Source: Mycolicibacterium helvum
GTDB lineage: Bacteria > Actinomycetota > Actinomycetes > Mycobacteriales > Mycobacteriaceae
Assembly: GCF_010731895.1 (NCBI RefSeq)
Contig: NZ_AP022596.1
Coordinates: 310,001 to 374,000 of the forward strand
DNA length: 64,000 nt
Direction of reading: 5' to 3'
A program made the translations under genes and the position numbers. Shown here piece by piece: positions 39,414 through 48,359 of this stretch. Position 1 is the first letter of the stretch; each line of letters starts with the position of its first letter. The notes beneath the pieces were generated by a model. That model worked only from the letters and a program-made list of their open reading frames with translations. It was not told the DNA's origin and ran no database searches.

Positions 39414-40879
39414 CAGAAGGCCACCGATCCGTTCGTGGAGGGTTGGGCGGAGTTGTCGGCCTGATCAGGGAATGACGAGGGCACCACGCGCGGTGGCGGA
39501 TCGCCGGCCAGCGCCAGCACCTCGTCGAAGCCCTCACGCAGGCACTGCGCGAACAGGCTCTCGTCGGTGATCGATGCACGGTCGTAGCGAGCGGTCACTG
39601 TCGCAAAGCCGCCCCGAGACACCAGCACGACCATCATCGCCACCCCGGGAAGCGGGCCGATTCCGAACTGCCGCAACACTTTCGCTCCGGCGATATAGGT
39701 ATCGCCGGCGTAGACGGGCACATTGCTGGCCTGCACATCCGAGGCGATCACCGAGCCGGTCATCGCCTCGAGGACAGCGTCGGGCAGCAGCCCGACCACC
39801 GGCGCGACGGCGCCCATCAAGTCGATGGCCGCCTCCTCGCGCCGTGAGGTCATCTGCTTGCGGATCTTCTGAATCCGCACGCCCGCGTCGACGACGGCGA
39901 TCGGCGCGGCGAGGTTGACCCCGGCGAACCGGTTGCCACCGGCCGGGTCCGCCTCGGCGCGCAGGCTCACTGGGACCGCCATCGGCAGGCTGTTGATCGG
40001 GACGCCGAGCGCCTCGTGGTAGCGCCGCAGCGCCCCGCACAACCCGGCCAGGTAGGCGTCGTTGATCGAACCGCCGGCGGCGTGTGCCGCCGACCGCAGG
40101 TCGGCCAGGCGCATCTCGATGGCTTCGCTTCGCGACGACAGGCTTCGGCGCCGCAACAGCGGGGACGGCTCCGCGGCGCGGCCGAGGACGCGGCGTCCGG
40201 AGCGGGCGTAGTCAACGACGTCCCACACCGCCGTTCCCGGGTTGCGCACCACCCGTCCGACCACCGAAATTCCGCCCGAGACGGCGCCGAACAGTCCGCT
40301 GACGATGGCGCCGGGCAGCTGGTTGATCCCTTCGCGCATCAGGTCGTTGGGCGTGAGGTCTTGCGGCACCGGCATCGGCGGCGCCGGCTTGGGTGCCGGT
40401 TCGCGTTCCAGGTCGTAGATCTCGGCGAACATCGCGGTCGCGCCGACACCGTCGGTGATGGCGTGGCTCAGGTGCAGCAGGGTGGCGGCCTTGCCGCCTT
40501 CCAGACCTTCGACGAGGGTGGCCGTCCACAGCGGTCGCGAGATGTCCAGCGGCGACTGCAGGCTCACCTCGGCCAGGTCGAGGACCTCGCGCAGCGTGCC
40601 GGGCTCGGGCACCCGCACCCGGCGGACATGGAAGTCGAGGTTGAAGTCGGGGTCGACGACCCAGCGGGGCGCGGCCGTCGGCAGGGTCGGCACGACCACC
40701 CGTTGGCGCAGACGGAGCACCTTGCGCGAGGCGTTCTCGAAGCCCGTCCGGAACCGATTCCAGTCTGGTGTGCGGTCGAGGATCTCCAGGGCCATGATGC
40801 CCGACCGGGTCCGCGGATTCGCCTCGCCGCGGTGCAGCAGCATGTCCAGGGCGCCGAGTTCGTCAACGGGTCCGCTCAT
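39413..40879 (-). CDS. WS/DGAT-family acyltransferase (Rv2484c-like)
   Basis: A 488-residue protein whose ATG at 40879 has GAGGGTGG upstream. It has the wax-ester synthase/diacylglycerol acyltransferase organisation: 'ALDMLLHRGE' at the N-terminus, the catalytic region near residue 135, 'VYNVPVYAG'-like 'SNVPVYAGD' and 'GIGPLPGVAMMVVLVSRGG' in the C-terminal domain. The catalytic motif reads SHAITDG, with Ser in place of the first His of HHxxxDG; the second His and the Asp-Gly are retained. It would make storage or envelope lipid esters from acyl-CoA. It is the first gene of the plsC-plsB operon. Confidence 0.9.
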   Translation of the reverse strand: MSGPVDELGALDMLLHRGEANPRTRSGIMALEILDRTPDWNRFRTGFENASRKVLRLRQRVVVPTLPTAAPRWVVDPDFNLDFHVRRVRVPEPGTLREVLDLAEVSLQSPLDISRPLWTATLVEGLEGGKAATLLHLSHAITDGVGATAMFAEIYDLEREPAPKPAPPMPVPQDLTPNDLMREGINQLPGAIVSGLFGAVSGGISVVGRVVRNPGTAVWDVVDYARSGRRVLGRAAEPSPLLRRRSLSSRSEAIEMRLADLRSAAHAAGGSINDAYLAGLCGALRRYHEALGVPINSLPMAVPVSLRAEADPAGGNRFAGVNLAAPIAVVDAGVRIQKIRKQMTSRREEAAIDLMGAVAPVVGLLPDAVLEAMTGSVIASDVQASNVPVYAGDTYIAGAKVLRQFGIGPLPGVAMMVVLVSRGGFATVTARYDRASITDESLFAQCLREGFDEVLALAGDPPPRVVPSSFPDQADNSAQPSTNGSVAF

Positions 40880-41222
40880 CGGTCCACCCTCATCGACACC
40901 GCCAGCCTCTCTTTCCCGGATCCGTCCACGCGGTAACCACGCTAGTCGGCGCACAGGAGTGGCGGGTCTCGATTGTGAGACGGCTTGACGTGCCTGGCCT
41001 GCCGCGGCAATCGATTCCGCCGCACACCTTCGGTGGATTCCGCGAAAGGGCCAAGGACTCAGTCGAGTCCGACTGGGCCACGCACAGCGGCGGCAGCAGT
41101 GCGGCCACTACGTAGGCATCCATGTCGACCTCGACCGCCGTTTAGCGTTATCTTATTTTTACCTTAATTTTCTTAGAGTTCGTGTAGTCTGGGCCGTGCC
41201 GCAGCAACGGAAGGAACCCGCC
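40880..41222. promoter_or_regulatory. divergent promoter region
   Basis: 343 bases between the plsBC operon and an SDR gene reading the other way. The segment 41143-41185 is AT-rich (TTATCTTATTTTTACC and onward to 'gtgtagtctgg'), unusual for this genome, and probably carries the SDR promoter. No gene is supported here. Confidence 0.5.
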
Positions 41223-41963
41223 ATGCAGCAACCCGCACGCGTCGTCCTGATCACGGGCGCATCGAGAGGCATCGGAGCCGAGGTCGCACGCCAGCTCGCC
41301 TCCCCCGACACCCACGTCATCGTGAACTACCGCGAGAAGGCGAACCGGGCGAACGCGGTCGTCGACGCGATCCGTGATGCCGGCGGGAACGCATCAGCCC
41401 TGGGCGCCGACATCTCCGACGCCGCCGAGGCCGCGGAAATGATGGACTACATCGCTACCCACTTCGGGAAGTTGGATGCACTGATCCTCAACGCATCAGG
41501 TGGCCTCGAGATGGGCGCGGATCCCGGTTATGCGATGCGGCTCAACCGCGATGCGCAGCGCCGACTGGCGATGCTGGCCATGCCGCTGATGCCCGCCGGG
41601 GGCCGGATCGTCTTCGTCACCAGCCACCAGGCCCACTTCTATCCGCACAAGGCGGTGCCAAAGGGATATGCGGGCGTGGCCGCAAGCAAGCGGGCGGGCG
41701 AAACTGCGCTCTACGCAATGCGTTCCGCATTCGATCATGCCGGAATCCACTTGACGGTGGTCTCCGGCGACATGATCGACGGGACCATCATCGTCCGGCT
41801 GTTGCAGCGCCGAGACCCCGAAGCGGTGGATTCCCGTCGCCGGCAGGCCGCGCTGCCGACGGTCGAAGAATTCGCCACCGCGATCGTCAATGCCGCGATC
41901 ACTCCGAGCCCGTCGACGATCGTCTATATCGGCGGCGCCGACTATCTGATGACGGTGGCCTGA
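41223..41963 (+). CDS. SDR-family oxidoreductase with YX6K spacing
   Basis: A 246-residue protein from the ATG at 41223, with GGAAGGA 6-8 bases upstream. 'VLITGASRGIGAEVARQL' is the NAD(P) loop; 'LILNASGG' replaces the usual NNAG. After 'VFVTSHQAHF' the catalytic stretch is 'KGYAGVAASKRAGE', with Tyr and Lys separated by six residues instead of three. That spacing is the one found in enoyl-ACP reductases, although no other enoyl reductase landmark is obvious. It stands alone between the acyltransferase operon and lipQ. The substrate is unknown. Confidence 0.88.
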   Translation: MQQPARVVLITGASRGIGAEVARQLASPDTHVIVNYREKANRANAVVDAIRDAGGNASALGADISDAAEAAEMMDYIATHFGKLDALILNASGGLEMGADPGYAMRLNRDAQRRLAMLAMPLMPAGGRIVFVTSHQAHFYPHKAVPKGYAGVAASKRAGETALYAMRSAFDHAGIHLTVVSGDMIDGTIIVRLLQRRDPEAVDSRRRQAALPTVEEFATAIVNAAITPSPSTIVYIGGADYLMTVA

Positions 41964-41966
41964 GCG

Positions 41967-43175
41967 TCAGCTCGCTGAGCTGACCGCGGCCCTTCCGGTG
42001 CCCTTGCCCGCGGCGACGTGCCGGCCGTACACGATGCCCAGGAAGCTCGCGACGGCCTCGGCCGCCAGCTGGCAGCGCAGTGTGGCGATGGTGTCGAACG
42101 CGTGGTGCGCGTTGGGCAACTCGGCATAGGAAACAGTGCGGGGCCCGGACTTTCGCAGTGCAGCGGTGAAAGCCCGCGCCTGCGAACTCGGTATGACGGC
42201 GTCGCTTTCACCATGCAGCACGAAGAATGGCGGGGCGTTGCGGTGGATGCGGTGCATGGGCGACGCGTCCCGGTACAGCTTGGGCTCATCGGCCAGGCGA
42301 CGTTGCATGACGACGTGCTCGAGCAGCGGCATCATCAGCGGGTGCATGTTGTCTGAGTTCGTCAGGTCGTAGACGCCGTAGTAGGGAGCGGCGGCCTGCA
42401 CGCTGGTGTCGGCGTCCTCGAATCCCGGCTGCAGAGTCGGGTCCCCCGCGGTGAGCGCGGCCAGCGAAGACAGGTGCCCGCCGGCCGAGCCGCCGGTGAT
42501 GGCGATGAAGTCGGGGTCTCCCCCGTACTCCGCGATGTTGTCCCGTACCCAGGCGATGGCGCGTTTGACGTCGATGATGTGTGCCGGGAACGCGTTGCGC
42601 GGGCTGCGGCTGTAGTTGATCGAGACGCAGATCCAACCCAGCTCGGACATCCGAGTCATCAGCGGATAGCCTTGGCCCCGTTTGTCATTGACCGACCACC
42701 CGCCGCCGGGCACGTGGATCAGGACGGGTGCGCGATACCCCGCAGGCAGGTCGGGGCGGCGCCAGACGTCGAGTAGATGATTACGCCCACCGGGCCCGTA
42801 GGAGATGTTCCTGGTCTTTTTTGCGTAGCGGCCGCGATCCCGCATGGCGGCGAGGACGCCGCCCAGATTGGGGCGACGAGCCGCGTACGCCTCGAGCGGG
42901 TGGTGCACGGCGTCGGTGTAGTTCGCGCCGAAGGAATCTTGAAGCGCGGCGTCGAGGACGGTATCGGCCTTCTGGACAGCCAGCGCGCAGGCGATCTTCT
43001 CCAGCGGCGAGGGAATGGCTGAGAGTGCGTGACCGGTGAGGACGTGCGGCGCAAATTCGGCCGAGAGCCAGCCAAGCACCCAACCCGCGGCAGCCGGCGA
43101 CCCCCGCAGCAGCAGCGAGCCGGTATGGAACGCCTGCGCACAGCGCGCGGTGACCTGCTCGATCGGGCTGCTCAT
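41967..43175 (-). CDS. lipQ: alpha/beta-hydrolase carboxylesterase (LipQ-like)
   Basis: A 402-residue protein from the ATG at 43175 (GGGAG upstream). It has an HSL/type-B-like esterase fold: 'VLIHVPGGGWSVNDKRG' is the oxyanion-hole HGGGW variant, 'ITGGSAGGHLSSLAAL' the nucleophile elbow (GGSAG), 'FVLHGESDAVIPSSQA' carries the acidic residue and 'PNAHHAFD' the catalytic His. The N-terminal 100 residues are helical. It is convergent with the SDR gene, three bases apart. It follows the Rv2484c-like gene as in M. tuberculosis, where this position is lipQ (Rv2485c). Confidence 0.9.
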   Translation of the reverse strand: MSSPIEQVTARCAQAFHTGSLLLRGSPAAAGWVLGWLSAEFAPHVLTGHALSAIPSPLEKIACALAVQKADTVLDAALQDSFGANYTDAVHHPLEAYAARRPNLGGVLAAMRDRGRYAKKTRNISYGPGGRNHLLDVWRRPDLPAGYRAPVLIHVPGGGWSVNDKRGQGYPLMTRMSELGWICVSINYSRSPRNAFPAHIIDVKRAIAWVRDNIAEYGGDPDFIAITGGSAGGHLSSLAALTAGDPTLQPGFEDADTSVQAAAPYYGVYDLTNSDNMHPLMMPLLEHVVMQRRLADEPKLYRDASPMHRIHRNAPPFFVLHGESDAVIPSSQARAFTAALRKSGPRTVSYAELPNAHHAFDTIATLRCQLAAEAVASFLGIVYGRHVAAGKGTGRAAVSSAS

Positions 43176-43462
43176 AGCTGAAGACTCCCTTGTCCTTAGC
43201 TCGTCTAACGCGTTTGCCAATGCCCCGGCGTGTGCCAGTCGTCACACCATAACTCAACTTTTGCCGAAGCTGAGGAATTCTCAGGTTCTAGTTTGTTTTG
43301 ACGCTGTTCGCGCAGGCCAGACGCCAAGGTAACCGGCGAATCAAGTTAGGTTGCTCAGCCAGGCCGCGTGTCGGCCCGGCAAAGTGAACAACCGGTGGCG
43401 TGACGCTGTCTGCCGGTTTGACTCCCAGGAAACGTCAAGCGATTCCCAGCGATGATTTGACG

Positions 43463-43816
43463 ATGCTCCTCGAGAACCCGTACTCCGCAGCTGTTGGCGC
43501 CCTGGCCGCCCGCACCGAGCCGACGTACGTCGCGCACCTGTCCGCGCCGTTGAGCCGGCGGTTTCCGCGAAAGTCGACGGAGCATGCGTCTCATCCCAAC
43601 GATGCAGCTCAGGCCGGGCTGTTCAACGAGCTGATGCAGGCCGAGATCGATGATCTCGAGGACCTGATCCTCGTTGCCGAGCGCCGCTGGTCGAGCCGGG
43701 TCGACGCCGGCTGGGGTGCCGAGCGGACGCCCGAACCAGTGTTGCGGCTGCGGGAGAAACTGAAGGAAGTGCAGCGGCTACAGAAGGCGTTGCAGGCCCG
43801 ATTCGGCACCGATTGA
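43463..43816 (+). CDS. small helical hypothetical protein
   Basis: About 117 residues (from the ATG at 43463; a GTG at 43400 is also possible). It ends with a strongly helical, charged segment 'PVLRLREKLKEVQRLQKALQARF' that may form a coiled coil, and has 'AEIDDLEDLILVAERRW' before it. Codon pattern fits the genome. No clear ribosome binding site and no known domain. It precedes the tRNA gene by about 100 bases. Confidence 0.55.
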   Translation: MLLENPYSAAVGALAARTEPTYVAHLSAPLSRRFPRKSTEHASHPNDAAQAGLFNELMQAEIDDLEDLILVAERRWSSRVDAGWGAERTPEPVLRLREKLKEVQRLQKALQARFGTD

Positions 43817-43912
43817 ATACTCGCGCGGATCTGCGCTCATCAAGATTGCAATTCACAGAGCGCTACACACGCCCCAGCTGGCAAACCAGTCCCGCTAAAC
43901 TATCGGCGCGCT

Positions 43913-43986
43913 GCCTCCGTAGCTCAGTTGGATAGAGCAAGGGCCTTCTAATCCCTAGGTCGCAGGTTCGATTCCTGCCGGGGGCG
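43913..43986 (+). tRNA. tRNA-Arg (anticodon TCT)
   Basis: The cloverleaf can be folded by hand. Acceptor GCCTCCG pairs with CGGGGGC (one G-T), D arm GCTC..GAGC, anticodon loop CTTCTAA with TCT, variable loop AGGTC, T arm GCAGG-TTCGATT-CCTGC, discriminator G. The anticodon stem has one imperfect pair. The 3' half is reproduced at 61165-61211, marking the integration site of a mobile element; the gene itself remains intact because the element restores its 3' end. Confidence 0.93.
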
Positions 43987-43996
43987 CTGGTCAGAG
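43950..43996. other. attL: 47-bp core repeat in the tRNA-Arg 3' end
   Basis: Identical over 47 bases to 61165-61211, from 'aatccctagg' in the anticodon arm through the tRNA end to 'ctggtcagag' ten bases beyond it. This is the usual core for a tyrosine integrase that targets tRNA genes. It fixes the left end of the integrated element. Confidence 0.9.
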
Positions 43997-44044
43997 ATGG
44001 TATTTAGCCGTACTAAATAAGCTCGGTCGGCGTTTATTCGGCGT

Positions 44045-45227
44045 TTATAGCGGACCTGAGTTGTCGGCGACGGCGTTGTCGAGCAGATCTGCCACCTGGT
44101 TGTGGACGCGGCCGCGGCTCATGTATCGGTCCTGGGTCATCGAGACTTTGGCGTGGCCAAGGTGGTCGGCACCAATTCTCGCCGACAGCCCGGCGTCATC
44201 GATGAGCGTCGCGACTGTCTTGCGGAAGCTGTGCGAGCTGATGTCCGGGACGCCCAATTCATCGCGGATCCTGCGCCACTGCCCGGCGAAGTTGTCGGGG
44301 TCGCGCAGCGTTCCGCTGGTGGACGGGAAGATGACGGATTGCTGGCCAAGGTACGGCAGGTTCCGGCGCTCGGTGAGCGTCGCTATGGCGAAGGCTGGCA
44401 GCGGGATGACCCGTCGGCCGGCGGCGGTCTTGGTCTCGTCAACCCGAACGAGGCCGTTCGCCTTCTCCCGGATGACTTTGCCGGAGACCGAGATAGTTCC
44501 GGCATCGGCGTCGAAGTCGGTCCAGCGCAGCGCCAGCAGTTCGGAGCGGCGTAGGCCGGTGGCGATCAGGAGGGTGATCGGGTCGGTCAGATCGCGCTTT
44601 TGGCACGTTTCTGAGGCCTTCAGCTTGGCGAGGAGGTCACGCAGTTGGTCCGCGGTGAGCGCCTGGGCGCCTTTGGGCTGTTCCTTGGACTTGATCGCCT
44701 GAACGTCGCGCACCGGATTGGCGCCGAGGACGTTGTTGAGGACCGCGAGTTGGAGTGCTCCGCGCAGCAGGGTCCTGGATTGGCGAGCCATGACAGCCCC
44801 GTGAGCGGTGCGCATGGACCGCAGGGCCGCGTCCAGTCTGGCGGCGGACGCCTCCCCCACTTTCACGCCGGCCATGAACTTAGTCAGCTTGGTGGCGGTG
44901 TAGCGGTAAGTGTCGAGTGTGCGGGCAGAACGACCGTCTTCGGCCAACCGTTCGATGTGTTGGTCCACCAGAGTCATGACCAAGGTCTCCAGGCCGATCG
45001 AGCCTGCCCCGGAGGGCGGTCGACGATCGGCGAGCGCCTCGATTAGTGCGTCAGCGGCGAGCTTGCCGTACTTGTCATATTCATCGGGCGGTCCAAGCCG
45101 TTGAACCTTGCGCGTGACGCCGTCGGCGTCACGAAAACCGGCACTGCGCCAACCAGATTCCGCCGCCAAGGTGCTTGCGCGTGATGTTGCCGTGTTGGCC
45201 GATGCGCAATGATGGCCGGCCGGCCAC
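44045..45227 (-). pseudogene. tyrosine site-specific integrase, frameshifted near its N-terminus
   Basis: The long frame from 45169 down encodes the core-binding and catalytic domains. All catalytic positions are present: Arg in 'ATGLRRSELLALRW', 'HSFRKT' (HxxR), 'HLGHA' and the nucleophile Tyr in 'TQDRYM'. By comparison with the homologue at 61249-62430, the natural start is the GTG at 45227 (AGGA upstream). A run of four T instead of three (plus-strand 'acgaaaaccgg' near 45132) shifts the frame after about 32 residues. Either the gene is broken, or a TTG at 45169 still yields a 374-residue protein lacking part of the arm-binding domain. It would integrate and excise the element. Confidence 0.75.
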
Positions 45228-45300
45228 GACTTATTCCTGCCCCGGCGAGCGTTGCGTCGCCCGCTGGAACTCTGATACCGCGATCATTGACCGATCATAC

Positions 45301-45507
45301 TTAAGCCGAGTCGCGCTTGCCTTCAGCGAATTGCTTTCTTTCCCAGTCAATTACGTCGCTTAGCAGGTACCGGACGTGCCGCCCGAACTTGGCGTACCGC
45401 GGACCAGTCCCCTTCGAGGCCCACTCGGCCGGCGTCTTGACTGGCAGCCCGTATCGGTCGGCGAGATCTTGGCGGGTAAGCCACTTGTCATCGGGGTTCT
45501 CATCCAT
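45301..45507 (-). CDS. AlpA/excisionase-like helix-turn-helix protein
   Basis: A 68-residue protein; the ATG at 45507 has GAAGGA 9 bases upstream. 'KWLTRQDLADRYGLPVKTPAEWASKGTGPRYAKFGRHVRYLLSDVIDWERKQ' is the MerR-like winged helix of AlpA/Xis proteins, which act as recombination directionality factors or integrase-gene activators. It lies 74 bases upstream of the integrase. A near-identical copy is at 62504-62719. Confidence 0.88.
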   Translation of the reverse strand: MDENPDDKWLTRQDLADRYGLPVKTPAEWASKGTGPRYAKFGRHVRYLLSDVIDWERKQFAEGKRDSA

Positions 45508-45895
45508 GGCGGTCACTTCCTTCGGGTCCGCCCCAGGTCGGGTGATTCAACTGTAAGTCGGCCCGTGGGCAGTAGCTGCGGTGATTTCGGACAGGATCGC
45601 CCCCGGCGCCCGCGGACTATCGGAAGTAGCCAGCCCCGGACCGACCTCGCAGCTCATCCGTGCCGACGCAGTCTTATCGATTCTCACGTGAGCCCATCCG
45701 TCCTCCGCCCGGCTGAACCCTTGGCACTTGTGCACTCATGCGATTTCCCAATATGTTCGGCCACAAATTGCCGGCTTACGTCGGTCCAGGCCTTTGTTCT
45801 CTGGGTCCGACCGAGAGAATTAAACCTGCGATCGCTCGATCCCCGGGCCACAACACTGAGTTCGCGCGTATTAGCGCGCAGCTACCCAAAGAGCG
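45508..45895. other. 388-base stretch without a gene, shared with the second element
   Basis: Part of it (about 45520-45690) aligns with 62740-62900: 'ccaggtcggg', then 'agctgcggtg', then a shared 'cgtgccga'. No frame on either strand has codon pattern or a ribosome binding site. It is probably the upstream regulatory region of the excisionase-like gene in both elements. Confidence 0.5.
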
Positions 45896-46780
45896 TTAGC
45901 CGACCAGCGGACTCCCCTCGTCATCCTCATCGTCAGAGACCTCGACGCGGGCGAGGACCTCTCCCGTGGGACCGTAAATCGTCACCGCAACAATCGGTTT
46001 CGCTTCACCTTCGGCTACAGGTGGTTCACGACGGATGCGCTTGCGGGCCCAGGCGACTGCACCGCGGACCGCGGCGGTGGACAGGTCGCCGATCAAGCCT
46101 GAGGTGGCCGCTCCTGCAATGAATATCGCTACTGATTCCAAGATCGGGCCTAGGCCGCCCGGCTCTCGGTAGTAAAGATCGGCGGCCAGTCCTTCGGCGG
46201 CGAGAAACTCCGGCAGCTCCTCGACGAGGGCAACTTGGTCGGGTTCCATATAGTCGGTCCGGCCGAGCACCTCAACGTGGACCGAGGGACGCTTAAAAGT
46301 TGAGTTCTCGACCGGATCGCCGACCAGCATGTTGACTTCGTCGTTATTGATAGCGACCTTTCGCAGGAGTTCACCATTCGGCCCGAATATCGACACGCTT
46401 ACTGTCGGCCGCCGGTCGGCAGTGGGGTCGTCGTCGGGGCCCGTGGCGCCGGTTGGCACACGCGCACCCGGCGGTTCCCTGCGTATCCGCTCGCGCGCCC
46501 ACTTGATCGCCCCAGTCATCGACGCCCACGCGACGCCACCGATGAGACCCGCGGCGACGTTGTTTCCGATGAACACCGAGAGGGTCTCGATCGGCGCCCA
46601 TAGATCTGCGCCGCCCGCCCGGCGATAGTGAAGGCGAGCCGTCACACCCTCAGCGGCAAGGTACGCGGGTAACTCGTCCAGGAAAGCCCGTTGGGGTGGA
46701 CTCCCGTCGTGGATACTGCCGAGCACCTCGACGTCCACGACGATCTGCGTGCTGGCTGCCTCGACCGGGTGACCCGTCAT
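45896..46780 (-). CDS. internally duplicated membrane protein of unknown function
   Basis: A 294-residue protein from the ATG at 46780; earlier in-frame codons give low-complexity Arg-rich sequence and are rejected. It consists of two homologous halves (about 16-143 and 167-281). Each has 'VxVEVLG', then 'ELPxxLAAEGxxAxLxYR', a Gly/Ala-rich hydrophobic segment (about 67-90 and 217-240), 'A(I/V)xWAR(E/K)RIRREPP' and a final 'V(S/T)I(F/Y)GPxGE(L/V)L' strand. So each half has one membrane-like segment between soluble parts. The C-terminus is acidic. It is divergent from the HEPN protein at 47053, 272 bases away, which may be its partner. No family recognised. Confidence 0.8.
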   Translation of the reverse strand: MTGHPVEAASTQIVVDVEVLGSIHDGSPPQRAFLDELPAYLAAEGVTARLHYRRAGGADLWAPIETLSVFIGNNVAAGLIGGVAWASMTGAIKWARERIRREPPGARVPTGATGPDDDPTADRRPTVSVSIFGPNGELLRKVAINNDEVNMLVGDPVENSTFKRPSVHVEVLGRTDYMEPDQVALVEELPEFLAAEGLAADLYYREPGGLGPILESVAIFIAGAATSGLIGDLSTAAVRGAVAWARKRIRREPPVAEGEAKPIVAVTIYGPTGEVLARVEVSDDEDDEGSPLVG

Positions 46781-47052
46781 ACCAAAGAACCCTATCGGCG
46801 GCGCCGTCGTCGGCCCTGACTCACCGCAACGGCGTCGCGCCATCATCACGACTGCGAACGGGCCGGGGCGGCAGTCGGACCTTAGCGTTGTACTCGACCG
46901 GTGCGGCTTCGCGGCGGTCGCGGACAGCTTCACCGAGGCTGCACCCGACGGCCGGCGCCGTTGCTGTGAATCGGCGCACTCGGCTGAGCACTCCCGGCAA
47001 AAGCCAGCGCTGATGGTCTGATGGTGTCCCTGGCCCGTGCGACGCTTGGACC

Positions 47053-48333
47053 GTGACCGACGGCGCCGCGCCACGCGAACAGCGATTTAACGCGGACTGG
47101 GACGACCAGCAGCGGTTTGAGGGCGTGGTCGCATTCTCGTTCGTGCTGCCATTTCTGCTTCCGCTGGAACCGCAGACGATACCGATCGGCGTCGACGACG
47201 AGTACCTGCGAATCCGCGGCGTGACACCAGCCGGGATTGACGACGCCTGGATGCAGATGCCGCTCAGCTGCTTGACGATGTGGTCAGTGGCGGCTGAAGA
47301 AACGAACCCTGTCGTCGAGGACGCGACGGTGGCATCCGCTGGGCTGGCCCAAATCACCGGCCGAGAGCCTCTGCCCGCTCCGCCGCGCAGCGATGACTAC
47401 GGCCGGAGACGCTCGGCTGTGATCGTTCTGATGCCGGTCAAGAGCCGCGCCGCTGCCCTCACCCCACCGCACGACGGCAAAGTGGATCCGCTTACGCTCG
47501 CGCACTGGCTGATCGCCGATGCTGTGCGGTCATCGCGGATAGCTTCCATGGCCCCGATCCCGGAGCTGCACTACCGATCACTGAACCCGATCGTCCCCGC
47601 CACGTTCGGAGCTGTGGGCGAAGGTGGACAACTCAGATTCGACGACAAGCAGACAGTTATCTTCCTCGACCACCTCCCCGCGAAGCTCGCTCCGCCGCCG
47701 ACAATCGACCCAGCTGTGGCCGGCAGGATCTTCGGGGAACTCACTCGCGGCAGCATCAGCGCGCTGGTCCGCGATCACTTCGCTCGCGCGTACGCCGAAC
47801 ACTCTTCGGGCGACCGCAGAGCGTCGGTCCTCAGTCTCGCCATCACATGTGAGCTGATGCTTGACAGCACCCTGGCTGCGATGCTGTGGGAAGAAGGTCA
47901 GACGCCCGTCCAGGCCGCGCAAGTGTGGGCCAACACTAGTTCGATCACGCAACGGGTGAAGTCGTTTTATGCGGGCCGTCTCGGCGGCAGTTGGCACGTC
48001 GACGGCGACGGTCCGGTCGGTCGCTGGCGTGAACACATCGTCGATGTCCGAAACAGCGTCATCCATTCCGGCCGTACCCCGTCGGAACCGGAGTCGAAGC
48101 ACTGTGGGGAGGTGACGTCCGAGCTGCTCACCTTCGTGAGCAAGCGCTTGGTGCTCAAGTGGAAGGCATACCCGAAGACGCTGGCGGTGTTGTGCGGGCC
48201 GTCGTCGGTCGAAAATCACGCCTCAAAGAAACAGCGTGACAGGGTATTTGCGGAGCTCGAACGCTGCTCAACGTTCGCCGTCGAATTCCACAGATGGCGC
48301 GATGAGTGGCTGCGGGAACGCACCCTGTTGTAA
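47053..48333 (+). CDS. HEPN-domain protein, ApeA-like candidate anti-phage effector
   Basis: A 426-residue protein. The N-terminal 240 residues are beta-rich without a known motif. Residues about 245-400 are helical and contain 'RASVLSLAITCELMLDSTLAAMLWEEG' and the HEPN catalytic signature R333-N-S-V-I-H338 (Rx4H, with the customary polar residue after Arg). HEPN proteins with this arrangement include ApeA-type anti-phage ribonucleases and abortive-infection effectors. The GTG start has no strong ribosome binding site and may be leaderless. Its function in defence is inferred from motif and island context. Confidence 0.75.
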   Translation: MTDGAAPREQRFNADWDDQQRFEGVVAFSFVLPFLLPLEPQTIPIGVDDEYLRIRGVTPAGIDDAWMQMPLSCLTMWSVAAEETNPVVEDATVASAGLAQITGREPLPAPPRSDDYGRRRSAVIVLMPVKSRAAALTPPHDGKVDPLTLAHWLIADAVRSSRIASMAPIPELHYRSLNPIVPATFGAVGEGGQLRFDDKQTVIFLDHLPAKLAPPPTIDPAVAGRIFGELTRGSISALVRDHFARAYAEHSSGDRRASVLSLAITCELMLDSTLAAMLWEEGQTPVQAAQVWANTSSITQRVKSFYAGRLGGSWHVDGDGPVGRWREHIVDVRNSVIHSGRTPSEPESKHCGEVTSELLTFVSKRLVLKWKAYPKTLAVLCGPSSVENHASKKQRDRVFAELERCSTFAVEFHRWRDEWLRERTLL

Positions 48334-48359
48334 CCAATCGGCTCCTCGGTTCACCGCTC

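Noticed and set aside
45376..46122. Plus-strand open frame of 248 codons between the excisionase-like gene and the duplicated membrane protein
   Set aside because: Overlaps the 5' end of one gene and the 3' end of another on the opposite strand, is rich in Arg/Ser/Pro as expected of a shadow frame, and has no ribosome binding site.
46781..47074. 98-codon N-terminal extension of the duplicated membrane protein
   Set aside because: The extension is Arg/Ser-rich without structure, would overlap the start of the divergent HEPN gene, and the ATG at 46780 begins the ordered repeat unit.
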